Assembly: GCA_934254675.1 (NCBI GenBank) | Contig: CAKQLP010000006.1 | Location: 25,512 to 89,511, forward strand | From: an uncultured Alphaproteobacteria bacterium | GTDB taxonomy: Bacteria; Pseudomonadota; Alphaproteobacteria; RF32; CAG-239 | DNA: 64,000 nt | Direction of reading: 5' to 3' | Part shown: positions 33,900 to 42,156 of the stretch, piece by piece | Layout of the letters: each line of letters opens with the position of its first letter | Position numbering within the stretch: position 1 is the stretch's first letter | Made by a program: the position numbers and the translations under genes | The notes under the pieces: model-generated | Seen by the model: only the letters and a program-made list of their open reading frames with translations | What the model was told of the DNA's origin: nothing | Databases searched by the model: none

Positions 33900-34616
33900 A
33901 TGAAAGAACTTAATTCATTGCCGTCGTATATGAAAATATTGTATAATAAAATATACGAAAATAAAGTGATGTGCGGACTATTGGATGACAATAGAGTTGT
34001 TTCTTTATGCAAATTTGGATTAAATCGAAAAATTATATCAGATTTATTACGGGATATTTCTAAAAATGCGCATGTTTTGCAAATAGGTTTGACTTTTGGC
34101 GATGAACTGAACTGTGTTTATGAAAAAATTAAAAAACATGGAAAGTTGGATGTGTTTGATGTTTCTGAAACGCAGCTGAAGATAGCCAAAGAAAAATATG
34201 GATGGACAAATATTGAATTTAGCAATTATAACGCCGCTTTGCCTTGGGATGAAAAATATGATGTTGTGATTTGTTATAATCTTTTGCAAGAGTTGCCGTT
34301 GAAAACTCGTCAGCAGGTTATGGATAATGTTTTATCAAGCTTAACAACTGGCGGAAAAGCTGTTTTTATTGACTATGCCAAGCCAGAATGGTGGCAAATA
34401 ATAAAATGGCCGTTATTTTTATTTAACAGACTATACAAACCTTTTGCCGAAAGCTTATGGCAACAGCCTTTGGAGAGCTTTTGTCTAAAAAAAGATGGAT
34501 ATCGCTGGCATCACACATATTATGGTGGAAAATTATGGCAGAAAACAATTGCTGTCCCAAAAATTTTGAGCAATGAAGATGTGCGAAAATTAACCCGCTT
34601 GTTTAATGGAAAATAA
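33900..34616 (+). CDS. rquA: Probable RquA rhodoquinone-biosynthesis enzyme (methyltransferase fold)
   Basis: A 238-residue class I methyltransferase-fold protein. The start at 33900 follows GAGGAAAAAAGAG. The SAM-site strand reads AHVLQIGLTFGDEL, then LDVFDVSETQLKIAKEKYG and YDVVICYNLLQELPLKTRQQ, with GGKAVFIDYAKPEWWQ and KPFAESLWQQPLESF near the end. The string of DVxxxQL, LLxELP and the DYxxP/PFAxxLW elements resembles RquA, which uses SAM to turn ubiquinone into rhodoquinone for anaerobic fumarate reduction. A UbiE-like methyltransferase is the alternative. The family call is from memory of the pattern, so moderate confidence. Confidence 0.62.
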   Translation: MKELNSLPSYMKILYNKIYENKVMCGLLDDNRVVSLCKFGLNRKIISDLLRDISKNAHVLQIGLTFGDELNCVYEKIKKHGKLDVFDVSETQLKIAKEKYGWTNIEFSNYNAALPWDEKYDVVICYNLLQELPLKTRQQVMDNVLSSLTTGGKAVFIDYAKPEWWQIIKWPLFLFNRLYKPFAESLWQQPLESFCLKKDGYRWHHTYYGGKLWQKTIAVPKILSNEDVRKLTRLFNGK

Positions 34617-34618
34617 AT

Positions 34619-35818
34619 TCATTCTCTACCATTTTTTTTCAGGGTTTGAATATTTAGTGGTTGCACACCTCGGATGGGCACATTTTTACGATAGTCTGGA
34701 ATTGCGTCTGTTTTTTGAGTTAAATCCGGTTCCAGAATTTTGTGAATCTTATCTAAAATTTGTTGCTGATCTTCTTTGATTTTTTGTCTGAAAGCAAGAT
34801 ACATCTCTTCTGCGCCCTTATATCCAGCCAGCGCCATATGCCGTGCGGCATCCAAAGTTATATAATTGCAACGATTGCATTTCTCGACGGTTGCTTTAAC
34901 TTTGGGCTCGTTTAAGGTTTGCATGGAATTGCACCCAAAAGCGATTGAGGAAGATAGATATAATCCGCCTTGACCTAAAGAAATACAGGAGGCATCTCGA
35001 TATTTTTGGCTTTTTGCCAGTATCTGCGCTTTTCCTGCGGGAACATTTTTTCGGGCATTATAAAGCGGATAAAAGGCAACCGCAAATTCTTTTTCGGCAT
35101 CAAAAGTTTCTGAATAATGGGTGGAACAAAGTCTTTTAAAATCTTGAATAAAAACGTTAGAATAAGTGTTTCCATTTAGGCTTATGCCGATAACTTTTAA
35201 TTTTGCCATCTCGGACATGGCTTTTTTTCGGTCGATTTCACCTTTTTCTCCGGTTTTTAACTCGTTTTCTTCGTTGTACAGCAATTTTCGAACATTTTGC
35301 ATAATTGCTTTGTTTTCTGGTGTATTAGGAATATATTTTGCGGCGAAATTGTGTAAATCTTTATTGTTTGAACAATACATATAACGAATCAAATCTTTGC
35401 CGATATTGGGTTTGCTTTGAAAAATAAACATTCTGGATTTACTGGAATTCAGGTTCACAATGTCTCCTTTTTGCCCCTCTCGGCTTTCCATAACTGTTGT
35501 AAGGTTATAGTGGTGTATTAACTCGCCATCAACTCTTTTCATGTTTATTGTGCTGTCATTGCGCCAATCATCTATATTCATGACATATTCGGTATTTTTT
35601 AGTAAAGAAAGACCGCCGATTATATCTTCTAAATCTTCAAAACGATCAAATTTTCCATCTGTCTTTTTTATGACAGTAGGTTGTTCCACTCTTGAGATGG
35701 TTATCACATTTTCATCTTGTTTCTGTGTTTGGGCTGTTGCTTGTGTTGCATAGCCGGCAGTAGCGCTAAGCGCTGTTATTTTTAGTATTGTTTTTAACTT
35801 GTTTAAAAGTTCTGACAT
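34619..35818 (-). CDS. Exported protein of unknown function
   Basis: A 399-residue protein. An N-terminal signal-like segment (ILKITALSATAGYATQATAQ) is followed by a mixed alpha/beta body with several cysteines (MYCSNNKDLHNF; FKRLCSTHYSETFDAEKEFA; CISLGQGGLYLSSSIAFGCN; VEKCNRCNYITLDAARHMAL). The CxxC near residue 310 could form a disulfide or metal site. The family is not recognised. Ribosome site GAGGGATTT. It converges with rquA, leaving two bases between stops. Confidence 0.55.
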   Translation of the reverse strand: MSELLNKLKTILKITALSATAGYATQATAQTQKQDENVITISRVEQPTVIKKTDGKFDRFEDLEDIIGGLSLLKNTEYVMNIDDWRNDSTINMKRVDGELIHHYNLTTVMESREGQKGDIVNLNSSKSRMFIFQSKPNIGKDLIRYMYCSNNKDLHNFAAKYIPNTPENKAIMQNVRKLLYNEENELKTGEKGEIDRKKAMSEMAKLKVIGISLNGNTYSNVFIQDFKRLCSTHYSETFDAEKEFAVAFYPLYNARKNVPAGKAQILAKSQKYRDASCISLGQGGLYLSSSIAFGCNSMQTLNEPKVKATVEKCNRCNYITLDAARHMALAGYKGAEEMYLAFRQKIKEDQQQILDKIHKILEPDLTQKTDAIPDYRKNVPIRGVQPLNIQTLKKNGRE

Positions 35819-35949
35819 AAATCCCTCTTCAATCTATTTTGCATAGAATAGCACAATTCTGTCTAAAATACCAGTTTTTTATTGAAAAAAAAATCAGTCA
35901 AGGTTATAGTCGGCATTAGTTTAGAATTTATTGATTAGGATGATAAAAA

Positions 35950-37422
35950 ATGGCAAATGAAACAAATATTCACAGAGAATCAAGATTGGCAAAATTAAAA
36001 ACATTACAAGAAAAAGGTTATAACCCGTATCCTTATAAATTTGTGCCAACGATTTATGCCGCTGAGTTGCAGGAAAAATATAAAGATCTTCCAGCAGGAA
36101 CAGACACGGAAGATCGTGTGACAGTGGCCGGTCGTGCAATGGCGGTGCGCAATAGCGGAATGTTTGTTGATATTAAAGATAAAAGCGGAAAAGTTCAGGC
36201 TTTTTGCTATAAAAAAATTTTACCGGAAGCAGATATGGAAATTTTAAAATGTCTGGATGTCGGTGATATGGTTGGTGTTAGCGGATTTGTACGCCGCACG
36301 CCGCGCGGTGAACTAACAATTGCCGCTGAAAAATTTGATATTATTGCAAAGTCTTTACAGACGTTGCCGGAAAAATTCCATGGCTTGACAGATGTCGATG
36401 CACGATATCGCCAGCGTTATGTCGATTTTATTATGAACGATGACAGTAAAGAAATTTTCAAAAAACGTTGCCATATTACATCGGCCGTTCGTCGCTTTTT
36501 TGAACAGCATGAGTTTTTAGAAGTGGAAACACCAATGTTGCACCCGATTATGGGCGGTGCAAATGCAAAGCCGTTTATTACGCATCATAACGCGTTGGAT
36601 ATGGATTTGTATTTAAGAATTGCTCCTGAACTTTATTTGAAAAAACTTGTTGTTGGCGGATTTGACCGCGTTTTTGAAATTGGACGTAATTTTAGAAATG
36701 AAGGAATTGATAAAAATCATAATCCGGAATTTACCGGATTGGAGGCTTATCAAGCTTATGCTGATTATAATGATATGGCTGATTTAATTCAAAATCTTCT
36801 TCGTTTTGTTGCCCAAGAAGTGTTGGGAACACAGATTTTAAATATTGGGGGCAAAGAAGTTGACTTGTCAAAGCCGTTTATTCGTAAATCTATTGTGGAT
36901 TTAATTAAAGACAAAACCGGCATAGATTTGTTACAAGCCGAAACATTGGAACAAGCGCAGGAAATGGCTAAATCTGTCGGCGTTGATGCCGGGGCATGTA
37001 GTTGTTGGGGAAAAGTTGTGCAAGAAGTTTTTGATGAAAAAGTTGAGGCTTCTTTAGTTGAACCGACTTTTGTGATGGATATGCCTAGAGATGTTTCACC
37101 GCTTGCGAAAACTCATCGTTCTAATCCAAGATTGGTTGAACATTTTGACGCTTATTTAGGTGGTATGGAAATCGGTTGCGCCTATTCTGAACTTTCTAAT
37201 CCTTTGGAACAAAGAGAGCGCTTTGAGGCGGAAGTTGCCGCTAGAGAAAAAGGGGATGATGAAGCTCAAATGTTAGATGAAGATTTTATCAATGCTTTGG
37301 AAAACGGCTTTCCTCCGTCCGGCGGTATGGGAATGGGAATTGATCGTTTGGCAATCTTGTTTACAGGTGCGGAAACTATTCGCGATGTGATTGCCTTTCC
37401 AACATTAAGAAAGAAAGATTAG
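35950..37422 (+). CDS. lysS: Lysyl-tRNA synthetase (class II)
   Basis: A 490-residue class II enzyme that charges tRNA-Lys. The N-terminal OB-fold anticodon domain (about 55-160; [20 protein letters not shown]) precedes the catalytic core: motif 1 [18 protein letters not shown], motif 2 [20 protein letters not shown], and motif 3 [15 protein letters not shown]. Also [20 protein letters not shown] and [20 protein letters not shown], both typical of LysRS-II. Ribosome site AGGATGATAAAAA. It is followed after three bases by a deacetylase-family gene. Confidence 0.98.
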   Translation: MANETNIHRESRLAKLKTLQEKGYNPYPYKFVPTIYAAELQEKYKDLPAGTDTEDRVTVAGRAMAVRNSGMFVDIKDKSGKVQAFCYKKILPEADMEILKCLDVGDMVGVSGFVRRTPRGELTIAAEKFDIIAKSLQTLPEKFHGLTDVDARYRQRYVDFIMNDDSKEIFKKRCHITSAVRRFFEQHEFLEVETPMLHPIMGGANAKPFITHHNALDMDLYLRIAPELYLKKLVVGGFDRVFEIGRNFRNEGIDKNHNPEFTGLEAYQAYADYNDMADLIQNLLRFVAQEVLGTQILNIGGKEVDLSKPFIRKSIVDLIKDKTGIDLLQAETLEQAQEMAKSVGVDAGACSCWGKVVQEVFDEKVEASLVEPTFVMDMPRDVSPLAKTHRSNPRLVEHFDAYLGGMEIGCAYSELSNPLEQRERFEAEVAAREKGDDEAQMLDEDFINALENGFPPSGGMGMGIDRLAILFTGAETIRDVIAFPTLRKKD

Positions 37423-37425
37423 TCT

Positions 37426-38493
37426 ATGGTAAAAAGTAAAAAAGGACGGATATTTACTTTAACGTTGTTAGGAATAGTCCTTGTTGAAGGCATGATTGTC
37501 GCATATGATTTGTTGCATCAAAACACGGATAACTACGCATTGGCTTCTGCTGAGGAAATGGTTGAAAAACGTGAAGTTTTGGTGGAACCTTTTGTCTTTG
37601 AACCGCAGGTTCAATCGGAGATTGCGGCAAAATTGGTCAAGGTTAAAAATCTGTTGAGCACATCTTTGGTGGATGAAATTGTGAAAGTAAGCACGGAATC
37701 GGCAGTAACGGAACCGCAAAGTAAAGAAAAAAAAGAGGAGAATGTTTCCAATGTTTCTCCGGCATTAACTTTATCGAAAAACACGCTTAAAGAAATTAGC
37801 GGTGGCTCCGTAATGGTGGCCGTTGTTATTGATGATATGGGAGTAAGTGTGCCGCATACACGAGATATTTTGAGTTTAGAACGGCCGGTTACAGCTTCTT
37901 TTTTGACGTATGGCGCCGCAAATCGGAAACAGGTTTGCGAAGCTAAAGACAAAGGGTTTGAAGTTATGCTCCATGTTCCGATGATGCCTCACATAAAGGC
38001 AGATTTGGCTCCGGTCACATTGTCTCCTGATATGTCTGAAAGTGAAATAAGAAATGATTTGGCGCAAATGCTTGACAGATACAAAGGGTTAGGCATGAGG
38101 GGGATAAATAACCATATGGGTAGCTTATTTACAGAGGATGCTAAAAGTTTGGGCTATGTTATGCAAGAATTAAAGGAAAGAAATTTATTTTTTTTAGATT
38201 CTAAAACGACAGCAAAATCCGTTGGAGAAAAAACGGCTGCTGAATATGGGGTGCCATATATTGCTCGAGATGTATTTTTAGACAATGAAAATGACTATAA
38301 TTATATTATGAAACAGTTGCGTCAAACTGAAAAAATTGCCCATATGCGCGGATATGCCGTGGCAATTGGTCATCCACGGACACAGACATATTTGGCTTTG
38401 CGCGATTGGATGAAAGAACTGCCGGAACGAAAAATTCGTTTAGTCCGCCTGGGAGATTTAGTGCGCGAAGTTAATAAAAAGAATAAAAATTAA
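37426..38493 (+). CDS. Divergent polysaccharide deacetylase family protein
   Basis: A 355-residue membrane-anchored protein (helix near 7-27, then a disordered linker to about 125). The C-terminal domain is the divergent polysaccharide deacetylase type (DUF610): MVAVVIDDMGVSVPHTRDIL, VTASFLTYG, EVMLHVPMMPHIKADLAPVT, GINNHMGSLFTEDAKSLGYV, and FFLDSKTTAKSVGEKTAAEY. Family members probably trim cell-wall or exopolysaccharide sugars in the periplasm; activity is seldom tested. Translationally close to lysS. Confidence 0.85.
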   Translation: MVKSKKGRIFTLTLLGIVLVEGMIVAYDLLHQNTDNYALASAEEMVEKREVLVEPFVFEPQVQSEIAAKLVKVKNLLSTSLVDEIVKVSTESAVTEPQSKEKKEENVSNVSPALTLSKNTLKEISGGSVMVAVVIDDMGVSVPHTRDILSLERPVTASFLTYGAANRKQVCEAKDKGFEVMLHVPMMPHIKADLAPVTLSPDMSESEIRNDLAQMLDRYKGLGMRGINNHMGSLFTEDAKSLGYVMQELKERNLFFLDSKTTAKSVGEKTAAEYGVPYIARDVFLDNENDYNYIMKQLRQTEKIAHMRGYAVAIGHPRTQTYLALRDWMKELPERKIRLVRLGDLVREVNKKNKN

Positions 38494-38522
38494 AAAAATT
38501 TTTATTTTTGTAAAAAAAGTTC

Positions 38523-38551
38523 TTGACCTAAAGAAAAAATACAAGTATATA
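38523..38551 (+). promoter_or_regulatory. tRNA-Glu promoter
   Basis: TTGACC (38523-38528) and TATATA (38546-38551) with a 17-base spacer, 20 bases before the tRNA. Confidence 0.8.
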
Positions 38552-38571
38552 TGCGTATGTTCTTAATGAAT

Positions 38572-38646
38572 GGTCCCATCGTCTAATGGTTAGGACATCA
38601 CCCTTTCACGGTGGCAATATGGGTTCGAGTCCCGTTGGGATCACCA
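38572..38646 (+). tRNA. tRNA-Glu (anticodon TTC)
   Basis: A full cloverleaf with CCA encoded. Acceptor GGTCCCA pairs with TGGGATC, the anticodon arm is TCACC-CTTTCAC-GGTGG with anticodon TTC, and the T arm contains GGTTCGAGTCC. The 3' end (from 38640) and the terminator after it are repeated at 49840-49880, marking this gene as the integration site of an island. Confidence 0.98.
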
Positions 38647-38680
38647 ATACAAACGGCAGGTATAAAAACCTGCCGTTTTT
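38640..38680 (+). repeat. attL: 41-bp direct repeat at tRNA-Glu 3' end
   Basis: Begins seven bases before the tRNA end (ATCACCA) and runs through a terminator hairpin. It is identical to 49840-49880 over all 41 bases and differs immediately on both sides. The spacing is exactly 11,200 bp. Confidence 0.92.
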
Positions 38681-38681
38681 C
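38651..38681 (+). terminator. tRNA-Glu terminator
   Basis: AAACGGCAGGT / ACCTGCCGTTT stem (11 bp), loop ATAAAA, then a T run. It lies inside the att repeat. Confidence 0.9.
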
Positions 38682-38871
38682 TTTATTTTTTAAGCCTTTC
38701 AGCGAGTTCGAATGTTCATTTTTTAAATTTCTGGTTTTGGGAAATTTTTACGAACTCGTTTATGCAAAAGTCTTTATTTTTCAATCTTTTGTGTTAGTTA
38801 GAATCTCATTAGGTCTTTGGGATACTTTTTTATCATCAATCAGATTAGAAGCCAGCCTAAAGGAAAAGTTC
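38682..38871. other. Island left end, no gene seen
   Basis: No convincing reading frame. The only structure is an 8-base inverted repeat (CGAGTTCG ... CGAACTCG) with a ~45-base loop at about 38703-38765, possibly an integrase arm site. Confidence 0.5.
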
Positions 38872-39067
38872 TTGACCTTAATGACAAGTTATTTTTTATA
38901 CAACTTCTGCAAATTTTAGCAGAGGTTACCAGCTCCGAGCCCCTATCCATGGCCCGCCATTCTGGTACTCTCTGGTCGGGATATGCCTATCCTCCGGCTC
39001 ATACCGGCTAAGATAAAAAATGACTAACAAAAATTGAAAAAGGCCTTTACGTGCAAAGGCCTTAAAA
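38872..39067 (+). ncRNA. Candidate structured RNA with its own promoter
   Basis: A promoter TTGACC-N17-TTTATA (38872-38900) leads into a 26-bp hairpin (38902-38927) and then an 80-base GC-rich stretch (38928-39009) in an otherwise very AT-rich island. The stretch can form several stems: TACCAG/CTGGTA enclosing ATGG/CCAT, then GGATA/TATCC, then CCGG/CCGG. A further perfect 9-bp hairpin (AAGGCCTTT / AAAGGCCTT, 39040-39063) follows, but its T run is on the minus strand, so the 3' end is uncertain. No known RNA family is recognised. Alternatively it is the eroded end of a lost integrase gene. Confidence 0.35.
38902..38927. repeat. 26-bp hairpin repeat, copy 1
   Basis: AACTTCTGC-N8-GCAGAGGTT. Identical to 41371-41396 read on the opposite strand apart from one base, including the 8-base centre, so the two copies are inverted relative to each other. 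Confidence 0.8.
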
Positions 39068-39134
39068 TGGCTTTGGCGTTTTCAGTAGGATTTTATAACT
39101 TCTTTTCTTAAGCTAAAAAAATTGTTTGTTATGA

Positions 39135-39158
39135 TTTAATGATATTGATGTCACTTAA
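39135..39158. repeat. 24-bp palindromic site, left copy (imperfect)
   Basis: Right half GATGTCACTTAA is exact; the left half matches its complement at 8 of 12 positions. Same family as 41508-41531 and the perfect site at 42981-43004. Confidence 0.6.
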
Positions 39159-39198
39159 TGGATATTGATCAACCTTTGACAGTGCTATGTTAAAGGTT
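39147..39198 (+). repeat. 52-bp inverted repeat, left copy
   Basis: Perfectly matches 42941-42992 on the opposite strand over 52 bases. It contains half of a palindromic site (GATGTCACTTAA) and a hairpin with arms AACCTTTGACA / TGTTAAAGGTT. The pair encloses the small basic protein, the Fic gene and the frameshifted gene. Confidence 0.9.
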
Positions 39199-39323
39199 GG
39201 CTTTTCTTTATATATACATCGCAAAATCTCAAAAGTACGCAAAAAAATATACTATTTGGAAAATTATTTCATCAAATCCGAACAAGCAGACAATTCTAGA
39301 AATAAAAAGTTGAAGGATTGTCC

Positions 39324-39758
39324 ATGCGAAAAAAACAGAAAATAACCTCAAAAAAGAAGAGCCAACGTAGCTTCAGAGCCTTTATTTCCATAGTTAATTG
39401 GTACAAAAATAAATTTGATGTCGCACTCTATATTAGTAATATATATGGAAATGAGTGTCAAAAGAAAGAAGTCAACATTCGTAAATTACCTTTATGGAGA
39501 GATATAACAAATATTCAAAAACTGGCATATTTTTTTTATTTTATGGCAGAAACAAAAAAATTCACAAATGTTAAACTATTTACATTAGACTTCAGTAAAC
39601 AATTTAGAGATAGGTACAACAAGTTAACATACAAAAAGCTAAAAGCGGTCATTATTAAAAGAATATATGGTAACCTTGATTATGTCATTCAATCACCTAA
39701 TAAACCTATGATGTCCTTTATACTTAAAATAAACATAAGAATAAAAGAAAAGATATAA
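39324..39758 (+). CDS. Small basic protein of unknown function
   Basis: A 144-residue Lys-rich protein. The ATG at 39324 follows GAAGGATTGTCC. Sequence such as FISIVNWYKNKFDVALYISN, LWRDITNIQKLAYFFYFMAE and LTYKKLKAVIIKRIYGNLDY suggests a compact helical, nucleic-acid-binding-like fold, but no family is recognised. After the stop, another frame continues open for about 60 codons (INDKETHIHGIREVFDEDID), so the gene may have been longer and then frameshifted. It is the first gene inside the 52-bp inverted repeats. Confidence 0.5.
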   Translation: MRKKQKITSKKKSQRSFRAFISIVNWYKNKFDVALYISNIYGNECQKKEVNIRKLPLWRDITNIQKLAYFFYFMAETKKFTNVKLFTLDFSKQFRDRYNKLTYKKLKAVIIKRIYGNLDYVIQSPNKPMMSFILKINIRIKEKI

Positions 39759-40131
39759 ATGATAAAGAAACTCACATACACGGGATTAGAGAAGTCTTTG
39801 ATGAAGATATTGATAGTAAAGTCAGATTAGCATTAAAAACATCTGTTTGTAATGGTAAGAAAGAATATAAAGGCACCAAATACAAAAATATGCTCCAAAC
39901 TAAAAAAGGATACACTAAAAATGGTGCAAATGGTTTAATTCTGCAGATCTTAATTGCGATTCATTCGTGGTACGCAAAATATTTTATGTTTCGTTTTCGG
40001 CAAATGATGAACAGCTACATCATTTTGCGTTTCATTTATGATTTACAGAAAGTGTTTGCTGTTCATATTTTGTATTTTATGATTTACAAATAGCGTATTT
40101 AATTTTATTTTTATAAAAAAGGAGATACGCT
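39759..40131 (+). other. Eroded coding sequence and fic upstream region
   Basis: The first ~190 bases keep an open frame without a good start (HIHGIREVFDEDIDSKVRLA, KNMLQTKKGYTKNGANGLIL), probably a remnant. The last ~150 bases are AT-rich with a doubled element, TTATGATTTACA (at about 40034 and 40076), which could be operator sites for fic. Confidence 0.45.
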
Positions 40132-41226
40132 ATGTTACCATATGTTCCGCATGAGTTGCCCATTACAAGTTTGGATTGGCACAAATTAATTCCTTTGGTT
40201 AGTAAATCAAATGCTATTTTATCTCAATATAATGGTTTATTGGAAAGTATGGTTAATCCTCATGTTTTATTGGCTCCGATGACAATGAAGGAAGCTACCC
40301 TTTCATCTAAAATAGAAGGAACGCAAGCAACTTTGTCAGAGGTTTTTCGGTATGAAGCTGGCGAAAGTTATAATCAAAGCAAAACAAAAGATATTGAAGA
40401 AATCCAAAATTATCGAAAAGCCATGCTTGAGGCAGAAAAACTACTAAAAGAAAGACCTTTTATTCATCTCAACATGATAAGAAAGCTACATGAGATTTTA
40501 TTAGCCGGTGTGCGTGGAAATAATAAAGCTCGTGGCGAATTTAGAAAAACACAAAACTGGATTGGAACAATGGGAAGCTCTATTGAAGAAGCCAAATATG
40601 TTCCTCCTACACCGGTTGAAATGATGAAAGCTTTGGACAATTGGGAAAAATATATAAATACAGATGATGTAGAAGATATTTTGATTCAATTGGCTTTTAT
40701 TCATGCTCAATTTGAAATAATACACCCATTTTTAGATGGAAACGGCAGAATAGGACGTATTTTAATTCCTTTATTCTTATATTCGAAACAATATCTTAAA
40801 TTGCCTGTTTTCTATCTTAGTGAATATTTAGAAAGTAATAGAGAAGAATATTATTCACATTTGAATGCAATAACACAAGATAACAACTGGCAACAATGGA
40901 TAGAATTTTTTCTCAAAGCAATTATCTATCAGGCAGAGGAAAATACAAAAAAAGCTAAAGAAGTCTTATCTCTCTATGACAAAATGAAAGACAGATTTAT
41001 TCAGGTTACAAAATCACAATATTCTGCGACAGCTCTAGATGCTCTATTCACCAAACCTATTATCAGTTCAGCTCAATTTGTGGTTGATGCCAAAATAGAC
41101 AGCAGAGTAACGGCAAATCGTATATTACAGAAATTGGTTGCAGATAAGATATTAGATGTAATTAAAGAGGGAAAGGGAAATCAACCGTCAACATATGCCT
41201 TTAAGGATTTGCTTGCAATAGTTTAA
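40132..41226 (+). CDS. Fic family protein (class II, autoinhibited)
   Basis: A 364-residue protein. The catalytic motif HPFLDGNGRIGR (H198-R209) is intact, so it should transfer AMP or another NMP to target Ser/Thr/Tyr side chains. The inhibitory helix motif S58-x3-E62-G63 (TLSSKIEGTQAT) lies N-terminal to the Fic core, as in class II proteins, and E62 would hold ATP in an inactive pose. A C-terminal winged-helix-like region (about 300-360; VVDAKIDSRVTANRILQKLV) may bind DNA or regulate. Ribosome site AAAGGAGATACGCT. No antitoxin gene is adjacent, in line with self-inhibition. A terminator follows. It is bracketed by the 52-bp inverted repeats. Confidence 0.92.
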   Translation: MLPYVPHELPITSLDWHKLIPLVSKSNAILSQYNGLLESMVNPHVLLAPMTMKEATLSSKIEGTQATLSEVFRYEAGESYNQSKTKDIEEIQNYRKAMLEAEKLLKERPFIHLNMIRKLHEILLAGVRGNNKARGEFRKTQNWIGTMGSSIEEAKYVPPTPVEMMKALDNWEKYINTDDVEDILIQLAFIHAQFEIIHPFLDGNGRIGRILIPLFLYSKQYLKLPVFYLSEYLESNREEYYSHLNAITQDNNWQQWIEFFLKAIIYQAEENTKKAKEVLSLYDKMKDRFIQVTKSQYSATALDALFTKPIISSAQFVVDAKIDSRVTANRILQKLVADKILDVIKEGKGNQPSTYAFKDLLAIV

Positions 41227-41230
41227 AATT

Positions 41231-41262
41231 CAGCCCAGTTTGATTGATTTCAGATTGGGCTT
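41231..41262 (+). terminator. Terminator after fic
   Basis: AGCCCAGTTTGA / TCAGATTGGGCT stem with G-T pairs, followed by TTATGTTTT. Confidence 0.6.
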
Positions 41263-41370
41263 ATGTTTTACTTCTTTTAGCAAATTCGCTTGTTTCTGGG
41301 CTATTTATGGAGCAATGGGATATATTTTAACGTAAACCTCATTAAAATTGTAAGTGAGGTCGATTGGGTG

Positions 41371-41396
41371 AACCTCTGCTAAAATTTGCAGAGGTT
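41371..41396. repeat. 26-bp hairpin repeat, copy 2
   Basis: AACCTCTGC-N8-GCAGAGGTT, perfect 9-bp arms. Inverted copy of 38902-38927. Confidence 0.8.
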
Positions 41397-41507
41397 AAAC
41401 ATAATAATACCTATTTACCATGAACTATAACCATCAAAAGGAATCTGATAACATTGTAATGTCGTGATTCTTGGGATTTGTAAAACAGTTTTTTCAATTA
41501 TTTTTGA

Positions 41508-41531
41508 TTAAGTGACGTTGATGTCATTAAA
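41508..41531. repeat. 24-bp palindromic site, middle copy (imperfect)
   Basis: TTAAGTGACGTT / GATGTCATTAAA. Member of the same family as 42981-43004. Confidence 0.6.
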
Positions 41532-41863
41532 TCATCATATAAAAATTCACATTATTAGGTAATTTTAATCTGCCAGTAGGCTTTCAAATTATGAATAAAG
41601 CAACTATAAAATATATTTAACTAACGGAAAACTTGATGCCAACATATATACATCAAGGACAATAAGTTTACATCATATCTAAATAAAAGATATTTACTAT
41701 TAAATTCATATAGTAAATGGTTTGTCTTATATTTTATATAGCATCTCTTTGAAAAAGAGATGTAAGGAAGAGAAAGTGTATCAAAGTTAAAGTTTATAAT
41801 CTTAATAAGAAAATCAAAGGTTCTTATGCAGGCTTAAATAATTTTATTTTTTAGTCTTTAATT

Positions 41864-41910
41864 GCATCAATTCATTTTTTTGTATGAATTGATGCCTTGT
41901 TCTATTTTTT
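41864..41910 (+). terminator. Strong rho-independent terminator
   Basis: A 12-bp perfect stem GCATCAATTCAT / ATGAATTGATGC followed by CTTGTTCTATTTTTTT. No upstream coding gene is evident. Confidence 0.8.
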
Positions 41911-42156
41911 TATAATTACATTTTTTAATATATTTATTCTTTTTTATTTTAATATTTTAATATCTTTATTATTACATACTTATATTTATACTTATATCTA
42001 TATATATGAAACAAAAGGTAATTCAAAAGGTTTGTAAATTTAAATTTCCAATTCTGATAAAATTTTTAGTAGAAAGACGATATTCCTGACTTCTATAAAA
42101 TGTAAAGCTTGCAACAAAAGGCTTTATATCTTTTTTAATAGTAAGGAATAAAATAA

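Larger units (their letters stand above)
41263..42156. other. Long gene-poor interval with repeats
   Basis: About 900 bases without a convincing gene. It holds the second 26-bp hairpin (41371-41396), a nearby imperfect dyad (ACCTCA...TGAGGT, about 41337-41360), a palindromic site (41508-41531), a small hairpin (CATCTCTTTGAAAAAGAGATG, about 41745) and a strong terminator (41864-41910). A terminator with no visible gene before it hints at a small untranslated transcript in 41690-41860. Confidence 0.5.

Noticed and set aside
38611..39011. Overlapping 102- and 64-codon frames at the island left end
   Set aside because: One starts inside the tRNA and both lack ribosome sites. The second runs through the GC-rich stretch and is more likely an RNA or a remnant.
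38872..39067. GC-rich RNA considered as a retron or diversity-generating element
   Set aside because: No reverse transcriptase gene in the island, and no template or variable repeat pair.
39890..40093. 67-codon frame before fic
   Set aside because: Its second half is the AT-rich fic upstream region with doubled operator-like elements. There is no ribosome site, so I treat it as part of an eroded gene plus regulatory DNA.
41770..41855. Possible short peptide ending NLNKKIKGSYAGLNNFIF
   Set aside because: No start codon in that frame before an upstream stop.
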